A DNA stretch of 64,000 nt from Diphasiastrum complanatum (GCA_029204225.1 CM055112.1:23284996-23348995); one strand, 5' to 3'. Positions 1 through 13,700 are shown, counted from the stretch's first letter. Numbers and translations are program-made. The notes: a model not told the origin generated them from the letters alone.

Positions 1-166
1 TACATGTCATATATTCAAAAAGAAGAAATATCTTCACATTTGACGTACCCAAGATTTAAAGGTGAAGTATTCAATGATACGAACGTATTCTTTTCTAAAG
101 AATGAATAAGTCTTGAAACGAAGACTATCTATTTACGAGGACGTTTCACATTTAAGGAGGGGGATA
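1..166 (+). pseudogene. Tail of a Ty3-type polyprotein with polypurine tract
   Basis: The plus strand reads through a short charged tail (EDVSHLRRG) that ends at a purine run at 154-164, immediately before a TGTGATG start. This is the usual order at the 3' end of plant Ty3-type elements: end of the polyprotein, polypurine tract, 3' LTR. No integrase or chromodomain core is inside the window, so the assignment rests on layout only. It could also be unrelated sequence. Confidence 0.3.
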
Positions 167-2075
<1,909 letters not shown>

Positions 2076-2321
2076 TAACTATTCAAATGCTTCTGATAAT
2101 TCTGATTTTCAATGAATTGAAACTGTATGAATATGAACAACTATTTATACTAAGAAATTAGGTCATCAATTGCGATCACCAGTTGGTTGGTGATCCGCTA
2201 GCATCCATCTGATCCTTGTCATTAATTGTTGATAAGTGGTGAAATTGGTCGTAAATGTTCTGTCTGCATAAATGAACCAAAACTATAGCTCTGTAGAAAT
2301 GAACTAAAATAGCCCACAAAG

Positions 2322-3276
2322 TGACACTATTGGGTTTTTCGTGAAAAAGACGAAAAAGAGAAAGGTGCTTTTAAATCTTGTTTAGGGTTGCCCCACACTT
2401 TGTCAGAGTCATTTCCTTGACATTTGAGACTCTTTGGAAAAAAGAAAAAATGTGACACTGTGATTTTACACGAGATTTATGTCAAGTGAAAAATGCGAAA
2501 AAGATGACACTACATTTTTCAAAGGGATTCTTGACAGGTGTTGGAGGGTTTGCAGATCCAAAGGCAACCCTAACCCTAGTTAATACGTGAGAGGGATTTG
2601 GCACCCTACGTGTGTAAGTCCAACTCGATGATCACAGAGTTATTTGATTAGTTACAAGTCAATAAAAGGACTTTAGGCCTTTTTTGCGGGATGTTGTAGG
2701 GCCTAAATGTCAAGTTAGTGAATAAAGTTGGGTTTCCCTCCAACTTGGATAGTTTCTACTCTTTTTTTAAATTTGAATAATTAGGAAAGCAAAAATGGAC
2801 CAATAGGATTCAAAGGCCTGGTCCTCCTCTCTACTATAAAAAGAGACCAACTCGAGTTCCTACACATGTTCATTTCCTCATTTCAATAAAGCAGATTGGT
2901 TCTCTTGTGAAATGGATAGATGACTGTCCTTGCTCCCTATCACTTTTCCTCCATCTCTCATGCTTTATTTGGATTTTGCTAATTGTTGGATCTGATTGTT
3001 ATTGGGATTGCATGTTATTATACTTATTATGAGAGAGAAAGAGAGAGAGGGAAAGGTAAGCTATCTTATTGTGGATCTAATTTCAGTGGATGTAGTATTA
3101 ATGCTTAGGATTAATGGATGTTAGAGTTAGATGTGAATCTTCCATTCATGCTGAAATCTGAACTATACTATCGCTCTCATGGGAACGAATCTACGCATGA
3201 CAACTAACTTCGTCTCTTTGATGCTAGATTGATTAGATCTTGGATTGAGGTTAGGCAAGTAAGGAGACCCACTACA
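2322..3276 (+). repeat. Probable 5' LTR of decayed Ty3-type element A
   Basis: A TATA-like TATAAAAAG at 2835-2843 and an AATAAA at 2885-2890 lie upstream of a primer-site match, as in an LTR promoter with R/U5. The segment ends CACTACA four bases before the primer site. The proposed start (TGACACTATTGGG, 2322) is a guess, because the 3' LTR of this element is not present for comparison. Confidence 0.4.
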
Positions 3277-3280
3277 ATTT

Positions 3281-3298
3281 TGGCGCCGTTGTCAAGGA
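3281..3298 (+). promoter_or_regulatory. Primer binding site (tRNA-Asp type) of element A
   Basis: TGGCGCCGTTGTCAAGGA closely matches the primer site of many plant Athila/Tat and related Ty3 elements, which is complementary to the 3' end of tRNA-Asp. It fixes the plus-strand orientation of the element and the LTR end just upstream. Confidence 0.75.
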
Positions 3299-4256
3299 GC
3301 TACGCCAATTTTTCAGTTTGTAGCATGTTTGTTGGATGGTTAGCTTGCATTAGGCATCTTGTCATGGCATGAATAGTGTTAAATCTGCATTTAGGGTTAG
3401 TTTGAGAGTGATTTTGTTTGATTTGAGTGGATTTGCTTGTTTGAAATCTAATTTGATTGTGGAACAAGGAAAGCTATTTAAATCACCAATCTTAAGATCC
3501 ATTTGGATCTGAGATATCAGAAAAAACAACAAAAATCTCTCAAATATGCCAGATTTTGGTCAAAAGGAGACAAAAATTGTCATCAGACCTGATAATTTTT
3601 TGCCCTCTTTCAAGAAACCCTCGCCAACTTGTGAATACCTTCAATTTTGATCACAGAACTTTCAGTTTGAAGGGTGAACAATCCTTCCCAACAGATTTTC
3701 AGAAACATCAAAAAAATCGTCAAAAAACATCAAAAAATCACCAAAACCCTAAAAATACAAAAAAAAAACCTTCGCCCGATTCACTGTGCATAGGTGTGAT
3801 TCGAATCTATCTACTGCCAGGTCGACAAAGGTTTATATCAAAAATAAAAGATTTTTTAAAAAATCAGTTGTCATATTGTCATATTTTTGTTAAAAAAGTC
3901 ACTTTTTTGCAAAAGTACTAGTATTACTCTTGATCCTTCGCCAAGACCTTTGTTGAGTTTCCAGAATATTCTATTATAGTAAAATATCATTTTTGAGTTC
4001 GGCAAAGATTCTTCTTGTCAAGATCATAAAAAATCTTGATTTTTACCAGCGCCAAACTATAGAAACTGTGTTTTTATGTGTTAGAAACCTTTGTCGGGTT
4101 TACCCTAGCTTTATGTATGTCAGATCTTGCATCTAAGAGTTCGGAGAAGGTTATTTCTCTAAAAATTGTCAAAAAAGTTGATCAAAGAGTTTTTTTTCCA
4201 AAATAGCATTGCTGACCTTCGCCAAGCCAATCTTCGCCTAGGGAACCTTTGCCAGT
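3299..4256 (+). other. Untranslated leader of element A
   Basis: AT-rich leader with scattered CCTTCGCC-type motifs and no convincing gag start. Part of it (about 3935-4030) resembles the region after pol at about 16985-17080, including a GGCAAAGATTCTT core. A CACTA-type terminus interrupts the leader at 4257. Confidence 0.45.
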
Positions 4257-4261
4257 CACTA

Positions 4262-4870
4262 CAAGAAAAGGTGACAAAAATTGCAGAAAAAAATGGCAAA
4301 AATTGCGAAAATTTTGGCAATTTTTGTCATTTTGTGCCAAAAAAATTGTGAAAACGGATTCCGTAATGTTTTTGGCAAATCCGCAATTTTGGTCCCACAG
4401 TTTTTTTGGCTAACTTTTTGCAATTTTTATGGCTAAATCAATAATAAAAAAAATTGCGGAAACCCACCCGCAATTTTTTGACAGAATAATTGCGGAATCC
4501 GTTTCCACACTTTGTTTGGCTGATAATTTTTGCCAGAATTTTTGGGCAAAAATTGTCAAAAAAATTGTGAAAATTCATTTCCAAAATTGTTGTGGCAAAA
4601 ATTGCAGATATTTTTCCACAATTTTTTGTGCAAAAATTGCGAAAAAATCGCAAAAATTCATTCCGTAATTTTTTTTAAAATAGTGTCAAAAATTTGTGGA
4701 AAATAAATTCGCAATAGAAAATAAATTGCAAATTTATTCTCCGCAATTTTTATACACTATTTTGAAAAAAAATTGCAAAAATGAATTTTTGCAATTGTTT
4801 TGGCAACTTTTGCCAAAAAAATTATGAATAAATACCTGCAATTTGTTGGCTAAAATTGCAAAAAATATCA
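4262..4870. repeat. Left subterminal repeat array of the CACTA-like element
   Basis: Over 600 bp of irregular repeats of a TTGCGAAAA / TTTTTGCAAT core in both orientations. CACTA transposons use such subterminal motifs as transposase binding sites; here that role is inferred. Confidence 0.6.
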
Positions 4871-5184
4871 CCAACCCTAAACTCTAAACCTCGATAGCAA
4901 GTTCTTTACTTGAGCTAAACATGAGTGTCGTGGCGTCGGATCCTTCTCTATAGTTGCACGCTACATGACACACAAAAAAATTATGAAATTGTTAGAAAAC
5001 TTATATCTATCTCTCTAATGAGGTCCATACTTTTTATAAGGCTTTCACAATATAGAGTATGACATCCCATGCATTGTCTTGTGTCACACAGGCAAAAAGC
5101 AACCACCTAAATGACTCTTACGTGGTGCTGACCTAGCAATGCGAGGTGTGGAGGTCTGAGGAGTGGACCTATGTGGTGAGGCCT

Positions 5185-5409
5185 CTATGATGATATGGGT
5201 GAGGGCCTCTGTGATGGTACATGTGAATGTGCACTAGTAGGGGGCCTCTGAGGACTACCCTGCTGTGAGGCCGCTGGAGAGTCTAACATGGACCTATACT
5301 GTCGGAGAACAACATCCATTTGTTCTCTCTGCCTAGCAGATGCACTACTTAACCAGTTACACTCTTCATGAGATGGAGACCCAAGAGATAAAGGGTCAGA
5401 CATCTGCAT
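5185..5409 (-). pseudogene. Fragment of a plant PttA/En-Spm-type transposon protein
   Basis: A 74-residue minus-strand frame contains QREQMDVVLRQYRSML followed by a Ser/Pro/Gln-rich tail. This resembles the conserved C-terminal part of plant TNP1/PttA-like proteins that accompany CACTA transposase. No TNPD-type transposase core is visible between 5410 and 6600, so the element is non-autonomous or gutted. A hydrophobic minus-strand frame at 6206-6601 is not recognised and may be non-coding. Identity is inferred from motif style. Confidence 0.4.
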
Positions 5410-5942
5410 ATTAAAAATGAACTACGATTAAGATAACAATGATGAACATAAAATATAAAATTAACTATAACCACAAACCTAAACATAAATTTTATTCTTT
5501 TTTTATTCCATTTTTCTCTGATAATCCTTACCTCTGGTCCACTGTTTCTAAATCTTTAAATTAAATCTTTTACCCTAAATCTCTTATATCATGTCCTCAT
5601 GTATACCCTTTCTATAAATCCTTTAATCTATACTCTAAACACTAAAGCCCTTTTCAACTGTCTTACTTGTTTTCATGATTTTAAAACGTTTATCTTTATC
5701 AAGTTGTAGCATATGCTCTTCACATTATTTTAGAAAGTTTCAATTGAAAGAAAATACCCACAAACAAAGCAATAAGATTTTAATAAAACAAAACAACAAT
5801 ATTTCAACAAAACAAAGAAACAAGATTCACAATAAACAATGCTCACCTTGTCTCCAAAAACTTTGTTTCAAAAACTTTACCCCAAAAAACTTTACTCCAA
5901 ACTGAGGATACTGTGATAAAAGTGAGGAAAAAGAGTGTCAAT

Positions 5943-5975
<33 letters not shown>

Positions 5976-6574
5976 CGAGAGAGCGAACGAGAGAGAGCTT
6001 TACTCAAACTGCTTTAACTCTAATCAAGGGGCAACAAAAGAGTGTCAAAGATAGAGATAAAAGGATAGAGAGTCATCAAGGTTTTCAAAAATCTTACTTT
6101 ACTCCAAGCCCTATTCCAAGCTTTACACCCTTTTAAATAGCTTTACTCCTTTTGAGAAGCTTTCTTATGCTCTCTTTGAAAAGGTTTACAAGCTTTTAAA
6201 TAGCTTTACCTCAAGCTTTTGAAAAGCTTTAACTCTGATGAAAAAAAAAACAAAAGAGTGTCAATGAGAGAGAGAAAAACATAAACAACAATAAACACAA
6301 ATGTATCAAAGAAAAACAAGTAAACTTTTAAATGTTGGCTATGGTGCTCACCTTTTTGTTCAATGCTCCACTTTTTATCCAAGCTCTGACTATGGTAAGA
6401 AGGTAGAGAGCTTGGCTGTGACAAAAAAGCATAAGAAAGATCAAGCATCATTAGAAGAGCCATAGAGAGGAACACCATCGCTAGGCGCAAAAATATCCTT
6501 CTCTTCTCGCTCAAAAATCGAAAATCAAAATGAAAAAAAACCGCGACGCGCCAAGCAATTCGGCTTCCGGTAAT

Positions 6575-6720
6575 CGACTCTATGGTCGACGGTAGCAGCA
6601 TCGACCATAGCGTCGATTACCAGAACTTAGTAGACGCTATGGTCGACGCTGCTTAGTAGACGTTATGGCCGACGCTGCTAGCGTCGACCATAGCGTCTAC
6701 CAAGTTGTGGTAATCGACGC
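6575..6720. repeat. Cluster of alternating inverted GTCGAC repeats
   Basis: About five copies of CTATGGTCGACG, or its complement CGTCGACCATAG, lie within 145 bp in alternating orientation. The GC- and CpG-rich block interrupts very AT-rich flanks and sits at the inner edge of the right subterminal array. It may be a transposase binding cluster or part of a transposon promoter. Confidence 0.75.
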
Positions 6721-6721
6721 T

Positions 6722-7385
6722 AGCCAAAAACTTGCAAAAAAAATTTTCTACAATTCTTGCCGTGATGGCAAACATTGCGGAAGTTTTTCGCAATATTGTC
6801 CGCAATTTTCTCTGCAATTTGCAATGATTTCCGCAATTTATGCCATGTCTAAAAATTGTGGAATTTTTTTCTACAGTTTTGTCTGTGATTCGTACCACGA
6901 CGGGAGAAATTGCGGAAAACTTTTTGCAATTTCAGCCGCGAAAAGTTTTCTACAATTTCTGCCATGGCCTAAAAATTGCAAAAAAAAAAATCCACAATTT
7001 TGTCTACAATTTCTACCATGATGAGAAAAATTGAAAAAACTTTTCTACTGCTTTTTTTGCAATTTCTGCTGGTGAAACATTTTTCACAATTTTTGTCATG
7101 GCCTAAAATTTACAAAAATTTGTTTCGACAATTTTGTCTGCAATTTTTACCACGACGGGAGAAATTGCAAAAAAATTTATTCAATGTTTTCTACAATTTT
7201 TTCCGCGAAAACATTTTTCGCAATTTTGGCCACGACAAAAAAATTGCGAAAAATCTTTTCCACATTTTTTTTCGCAAATTCTGTGATGATGACAAAAATT
7301 GCAAAAGTTTTTTGCATTTTTTTTTCGCAATTTCTGCCATGATGGTAGAAATTGCGGACGATTTTCTACAATTTTTACCATAACG
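6722..7385. repeat. Right subterminal repeat array of the CACTA-like element
   Basis: The same TTGCAAAAA/TTTTTGCAAT vocabulary as the left array, with added TGCCATGG/CACGACGGGAGAAATTGC modules recurring every 60-70 bp. It ends abruptly where the gag reading frame of the host retroelement begins. Confidence 0.6.
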
Positions 7386-8575
7386 GCTCAAGATAAACTT
7401 AAGTTTTTTTCTATGGCCTTAACAGGTGCAGCACAAGATTGGTACTATAATCAAGATGAAACTGGGTGTACAGATTGGGAGATTGTTAAAAAAGCCCTTA
7501 TCACACGGTTCAAACCTCAGAAGTTTATGGAAGACTCTTTTCTACTTTTAAGTAAAATTAAAATGGGAAAGCGGGAAATGGTTCAAGATTACATTGAACG
7601 GGTGAAACGCCTCAGATCTGAGTGCAAACCTGAGCTGATTAACGAAAATGTCATGATTATGTGATTTTTGTCAGGTTTATCTAAACGGATCAGACGTGAG
7701 CTGAAACGTCATAATGAGTATGCACTCTTGCAAAATGTTATGGATGATGCAATTTGGGAGGAGGATGAAGATTCAGACGATGAGCCGAATGTTAGTATGT
7801 TGTCTTATACAACAGGGCAGACTACAACGTCATCCACCTCTATTGCATCAACAAATGTCAATGCTACTGCAGAAATGATGCTCAATGAGTTCGAGAAACT
7901 CTGGAAGAACCAGCTATCGGATGGAAAAGTTGTAGTCACAATTTGATGAAAAGATCAAAGCTTTGGAACATTTCCACGGACAAGCGAACAAGGAACCTCA
8001 AAAGTTTGTGAAGACATTTCCTACCAAGGAAAATGTCTGGTGTTCTATTTGTACAGGAAATCACACAGTAAATGAGTGTCCTCAATTGAAAAAACGAATG
8101 AAAATCAGTGTATGCCATTTGTGTAATTCGTCTGATCATGAGACTGCTTTTTGCAATTTCAATCCTCGGATAATTCAGCAACGGTATGCCCAAATGGGAT
8201 ATCGAGAATCATAGTATGGAGGAAATCCAACAGCTAGACCTTCTGCTCTTGGATATCTGGAACGTTTAGTCTTACCTGCCCCACCAAAGCACTCTGCTCC
8301 TGCCGCCAATTTGATGGAACCAGAACCGTACATAAGTGTCGAGCAATGGAACTATGGTAATGTAGTATGTTATTTATGCTGCTGCACAACAACAAACATC
8401 TAGAAACTGGACCAGAGCACCACTTGGATGCTTTGCATGTGGAGAAATTCATAGAGTTGCAAAATGTTTAAATAAAGAAAAATTTGTATCATTTTGTCAT
8501 GATTGTGGTTATGGGCATTGCTATAAAGACTGTGTAGCAAGACCGAAGCCACCACCAGCTACAGCTCCTATAAAT
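7386..8575 (+). pseudogene. Ty3-type gag (capsid and nucleocapsid), broken
   Basis: The protein would form the virus-like particle and bind the element's RNA. The first visible part (7389-7664) has the retrotransposon gag fold signature, with an AAQDWYY motif and a FKPQKF segment. The nucleocapsid part has four zinc knuckles: WCSICTGNHTVNEC and CHLCNSSDHETAFC (about 8037-8150), then CFACGEIHRVAKC (8429-8467) and CHDCGYGHCYKDC (8495-8533). Three of the four use CX2CX3HX4C spacing rather than the usual CX2CX4HX4C. The N-terminus is cut off by the CACTA-like insertion. A TGA at 7662, frameshifts near 7945 and 8375, and a TAG at 8212 break the frame. Confidence 0.8.
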
Positions 8576-9842
8576 TTGATAACAATCAAACGAAGACCAG
8601 TAGCTCAGAATAAATCAAGTGTACCTTTGATGGTGGTCACCAGAGCACAGAAGCAGAAAGAACAAGTAGTGGATCCAGTATCTGCTGATTCTATACCATT
8701 AATCGATATACCAACAACAACTGGAGTCTATCCAAATCTTTATGCAGAAAAAAGAAGATATTAGGATATGAGATTGTGGATTAAACATCTGCAAGAAGAA
8801 GAGGAGCCCAAAGCTGCTAAAGTAACAGCTGAAGTTCGTTCTTCACCATTGCAGCCACCAAAAAATTCATGTAGAGATATGAATGATCGGTTGCATCATC
8901 ATAAAGAACCCTTCAAGATGACTGAACCGGAAGCGCCGCAAACAGAACACCTCATGAATGTTTTATCTAGTAAGATCAATATTTCATTGGGGGAGTTCCT
9001 GAAGTTGGTGCCAAAAGCAAAAGAAGTCTTAGTGCAAAAGTTAGCTCAAGCAGAACCAAAAGTCCAACAGGAGCCACTTTTTTGTGCTGGATTTGAAGAA
9101 TCTAATGAAGTACTCCATGTCGGAGCCGCTTGGGAAAGTGAACAAAAGAATATCACTCTGCCGATACAACATAGACAATTTCCTAAAGAAGCAGTTGTGA
9201 TAGATGGCAGTTCAGGAGTTAACCTGATTTCTACAAGGCTATGTGCAAAATGGTGCCTTACAAAGATCAAGCCTGCTACTTTTGCCATTAAGCTAGCTGA
9301 TCAAACGACAGTTCGTCCATGAGGAATGGTTGAAGATATACCTGTCAGAATTGCAGGAGTATAGTTCGTCATTACTTTCGTAGTCATGGACTTACCAAAA
9401 GCACCAATTGTCTACCGAGTCCTATTAGGACGTTCATGGTTACGAGTTGCGCAAGTAATTCATAATTGGGGTACCGAGAAAATCACTTTTGAAAATCGTG
9501 AACGTGCAGTCAAAGTTGATCCTACAACTTGGACTATCAAACCAGTGGTTCAAAAAGAGGATGATGATTCATCAACAACGGATCATACTTGTGACCGACC
9601 AGAGAAAAATTTGAGAGCTCATTACGATTCTCAAACGAATACTGTCAACTGGAATGGAGCTCTTGCAATGATTGATTGTATAGTAGAATATATGTGTCAA
9701 CAAGATAATCAATCAGATTTGAGCGAGATTTCATTATTGGATTGAACCTTGGATACACCCATTGAATGTGCTGAATGTAGCTTGGATATCAACGGAACCT
9801 ACACCAGATCTGATTGAAGATAACCTCATACTTGTGAGTCAT
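8576..9842 (+). pseudogene. Ty3-type aspartic protease region, broken
   Basis: One frame runs from the zinc knuckles to about 9745. It contains a retropepsin-like active-site stretch, VIDGSSGVNLIS (about 9200-9235), where plant Ty3 elements often have DGGS or DSGA, and a later VLLGRSWL (ILLGRPWL-type) motif at about 9420. It would process the polyprotein. In-frame stops are TAG at 8762, TGA at 9320 and TAG at 9362, and the frame shifts again before 9800. The coding frame is then cut by the LTR element at 9843. If one copy of the 5-bp duplication is removed, the same frame continues at 14480. Confidence 0.75.
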
Positions 9843-10300
9843 AGTTAGAAATCAGCTTGTGATCTGATTCATTAGTATAAGCTTTAAATGTGATGATGTA
9901 ATTAGTGTACAGTTTATCTGGTTTACTATATATGGTTGTGATCGGGACGTGACCTGTTAGGATATATTGATTGGGCACTGATCCCATAGATGGCTACTTG
10001 GGTTAGCCAGGTAGCCACACATAGGAAAAGTTAGCATGTACAGAGTTATTTATAGTACTTGTTATATTTGGGGCATGTCCCAAGTTTGTCGATCAAATTT
10101 GGCCATATTGGGCCCGACCTTAGTTTGATCAGTGGTAGGCCAATTTTAGGACACCTGACTTTTCCTATAGTTTGTGAAATATTCTATATGTACAGTGTTT
10201 CTTTGTAATCTAATAACTTTTGGTGTGCCATCTTTGAGAGCTTGTGAGGAGTGGCTATGGTGATTGTGTGATGTGATCTGCATACTGCACTAGATTCTAT
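9843..10300 (+). repeat. 5' LTR of the family M element
   Basis: Matches the right LTR almost throughout and starts AGTTAGAAATC. Compared with the right LTR it lacks the last dozen or so bases (CGAAATTTCAACT), so the LTR-primer junction appears to have suffered a small deletion. Confidence 0.85.
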
Positions 10301-10313
10301 TGATATCAGAGCA
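10301..10313 (+). promoter_or_regulatory. Primer binding site (initiator tRNA-Met type) of family M
   Basis: TGATATCAGAGCA differs by one base from TGGTATCAGAGC, the standard copia-type primer site complementary to initiator tRNA-Met. Confidence 0.75.
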
Positions 10314-10329
10314 TCAGGGTATTGCAGGT

Positions 10330-10700
10330 ATGCACGATTTGGTGAAGCTATGGGATAGCATTCTTCACCAAGAGAAATAGCACTCAGAGCATCTCAGGAG
10401 AGTATCGGCAGTCCAAATGGCAAGAGACAGCAAAGTTCCTTCGATCGAAGCTTTGGGAAAGATCAGAACGATCATCGTAGGTGGATTCCAAGGAGAATTC
10501 ATAGAAAATTGTTTATAAATGGCTTCAAATGGCTTTGACAGAAAGCTGGCCAGAACTCTCTCAGTAGTTTGGTGATTGCTGAGTGGAGCGGATGGTAAGG
10601 AAAAGCAGGGCAGTGGTTTCTCATTCATGAGAGGATTTTGACATCCATTTACAGTGGGAGGAGAAAGAAGCAATTCTGGGAATTGGCAAAAGGCGAATAG
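10330..10700 (+). pseudogene. Degenerate unknown reading frame inside family M
   Basis: From an ATG at 10330 one frame reads about 120 codons (start MHDLVKLWDS, later IRTIIVGGFQGEF) with stops TAG 10378, TAA 10516, TGA 10573 and TGA 10639. The first two could be single C-to-T losses of Gln codons. The position just after the primer site fits a decayed gag, but no gag motif or zinc knuckle is seen. The origin is unknown and it may be a captured host fragment. Confidence 0.25.
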
Positions 10701-13700
10701 TTGACGAAAAATGTAAAGCTGCAGATCTTTCTCTCTACTTGATCGAAGTGGGCACTATAAATTGTTACCCAGTATCTTACAGTAGGGGCCAAGCTTGTGG
10801 TAAATTGTCAGGGATAGCCAAGAAGCAGGAGAGGAGCAATTGTGTCTTCTTCTCTCAACTATGGAAAAATAGGACAACTAGGGTTTCACAGATGAAAATC
10901 ATTTTTGATTCTGTCAAGAGCTGCAGACGGGCACCCTAGAACAATAAAGGATCTGATAAAGGGCCGTGGCTAGTCGCGGGCTATAGAGGGAGTTATCTCC
11001 ATTCGTAGAGATCTGTCATAGCTGTGAAATCAGCAAGCTTGAATGAGGAGAAGAAGGAAGGAGAGGTCGCGAGACCTCGCGCGTGCCCAACTAGATGGGT
11101 GGAGTTCACATCTTAGATTATTCTCAGGGAGTGGTTTGGAACCATTCTCAAGAGCAGTCATTAGAGGAGTTCTAAATTCCAAAAAGACCCTTTGTAAAGA
11201 TTCTTTTTATATTTTTTCTCAAATTTTTCTTACACATGGACCAATCAAAACACTCAAATTTGAAATCTACGTAACGTAACTTTTTGAGTCCACATTTTGA
11301 TTCCACACTAAAAATGACATAACTTTTTAGTAAAAAGTCCAAATTTAGTGGAGTTTGGTGCATTGGAAAGCGCTCACCAAGGACTTTCCAATGATATGTT
11401 AGATGACATACTTCTAAGCTATGATTAAGAAGTTATGGCAAGTCAAAAGTATTAGTGTTATAATATTTTAATAATATAAAAGACATCTTGCACGAATTCT
11501 TAAAGGGTCTTTTTGGAGCTCAAAACTCCTCTAATGTTAGAGCTAGTTTGGAGGAATACAGGTGGGCATCAGGGATGGCATTGGGATACCTGGTAGGGAT
11601 AACATTGCAGGATGACATGGGATGATCATCGGGGGGCAACTATTTCATATTGGACTTGAGTCATTGGCATGGACAGGACTTATAGGTGGGATTCATGATG
11701 ATCAAAAAGCTACAAACGCAAATGGACAAAGCTGAAGCTTTGGGAGCCAACTCTAGGTTGGAGAGCTGATGGAGATCGCATGGGGTGTGATCGGAGGGCA
11801 AACACTATGATGGGTGTTTTGCTAGCGATCTACTGTAGGGGACACTGATGGCGAGGACTTCATAGTGTGCTCATTTGGGAGTGCAGGTTGGCATTACAGC
11901 AGGGAGTCAGTCATTGGCATTGGCATCGATGGGGAGGCATCTACCATCACGGGCGTGGATAAGCTATCTATAGCTTTCATTCATTTGGTTGTATTTGCAA
12001 GAGTCTAGGCTTGGCACAATTGCTGGAATTTCCATGGTGCAGATTCTAAGGTGGTGAGATCAAGGTTAAGCCTAGAGGGAGCCACTCGGAGCCATATACC
12101 CCAGTACGGTCAGAGAGACAGTGGTCTCGCGGTCCCTTGAGTGGCGACTCCGGGATATGCTTGCATTGGCATGGTGTCAAGTGGCACATAGCCAGGGAGA
12201 GCGAGCAGATGCTAGGAGCTAGGTGGAGTAGGTATTGCTTTGGAGTTCAGCTTGTCTAGTAGGATGGTGACCAGGATCGAAGACATCAGGTGAGCATAGT
12301 ATGTGGATGATGAGTCCATTGGGGTGGCACTCAGGGAGATGCTATAGTTGCTCAGGTATGATATATCATTTGATGTATGGATGATGATCTTCAGCTGGTG
12401 CATCATGTGGTGACCTAAGGATAGGTCATGCCTACTTGGAGGTAGGTGGCATGGAGTGTACCTATGGTGGTACATATCCTGAGGGCATGGAGAGCATTAC
12501 GAGGTGATGTGGATCCAGCATGCCCATGCTTGTGAGCCAACAGGGATGGAGATGGTTGCTCAGGGAGTGATAGTTGATACTTTGGCAAGTGATCAGGTGA
12601 GCTGCATGATTATATGCACGATAGTCTCCAGGTTCGCGTCACATGTTATTTCTATCCATCATCTATTTGGTAAGCAGGATGTAGCTTTTGGTTAGATCCA
12701 GTTGGAGTCTAGTTGCACTACAGGTGGACAGATTCTTGGGGAGCTATCAGCAGTTAATGGATACTTGGTGATCAGATGGTATAGGGTATAGGTTTTTGGA
12801 GATATCCTACCTGATATGCTATGGATCGTGGGTGAGTTTCTCATCACGACAGTGGATCTAGTTTGCATTTGCTTTGGCTTGGACGCTATGATGGATGTGT
12901 TGGGGAGATAGGCTCCATGGTGGGAGGCCTATAGACTAGTCAAACAAGATTTGACAACTTCAAGCATGGAAAGTTGAACCTACATGGGATGTAGGATAGA
13001 CATATCATCATCAGTATCTTTGGGAAATGGGCGAGCTACTCAGGTATAGCCTATGGTGAGTTTTGCGTACATTCACTCATTGAGTCCTTGGTAGACTCTT
13101 GTGCTTGGAGCATGGATGGGGATCAGCTTTCAGGACTTATTGGATAGGATGTTAGGGCAAAGTGGCTTGGAGCATAGCTTTGTTTGGGAGATACATCAGG
13201 GATGAGGCTTGGAGCACTCATTGGTTCGAGATGGTTGATCTTGGATGATGTATGAGGACATTTATGTGATATGCTTGGATGTAAGGGCATCTTGGTTACA
13301 GGTGTAGGCCATGGTTGAGGACCTGATTTGGTGACCAGTGGTGTAGCAGTGGATCTACAGGTGGCATAGGTGTTGGTACGATAGGATACTACTTATGGGC
13401 AGACCTTGGTCATGTATTTGACGCTTTATCATTCGTGTTGGTTTGCATGAGTGTGTGTGGGCTTGCATGTTGCCTTGTCACGAGAGTCTAGATCTGAGTT
13501 GGAGTTGTATGTGGTTGTGCATTTGCTACGTCAAGGACAAAGTAGTCATTTTATGCTCATTGACTTGTCATTGTCTACTAGTTGTCTATCTGGTGAGGGT
13601 GCAATCTTATGGTGGCAGTAAGATTTTCTCAGGTTGAGCCTCAGTCGCTCATTTATGTCAGCTTTAAAATTGTGCTTGTAAATGTCTGATAGGATGTCAG

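Larger units (their letters stand above)
4257..7385. mobile_element. CACTA (En/Spm)-like DNA transposon inserted in element A
   Basis: The left end is CACTACAAGAAAA, the classic terminal motif of plant CACTA transposons. Both ends carry dense subterminal repeats built on TTGC(A/G)AAAA and its complement (4262-4870 and 6722-7385). The interior holds a minus-strand fragment like the C-terminus of plant PttA/En-Spm transposon proteins. The retroelement resumes in its gag domain right after 7385. No TTCTTGTAGTG right terminus was found, so the right end is probably deleted and the 3-bp target duplication cannot be confirmed. Confidence 0.6.

Noticed and set aside
2174-2195. 8-bp inverted repeat as a terminator or hairpin RNA
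   Set aside because: A single short palindrome without supporting context; noted only as structure.
7181-7391. Overlapping frames in the TTGCAAAA array as small proteins
   Set aside because: Their Phe/Lys/Asn/Cys-rich peptides come from the repeat vocabulary, and three frames on both strands are open together.
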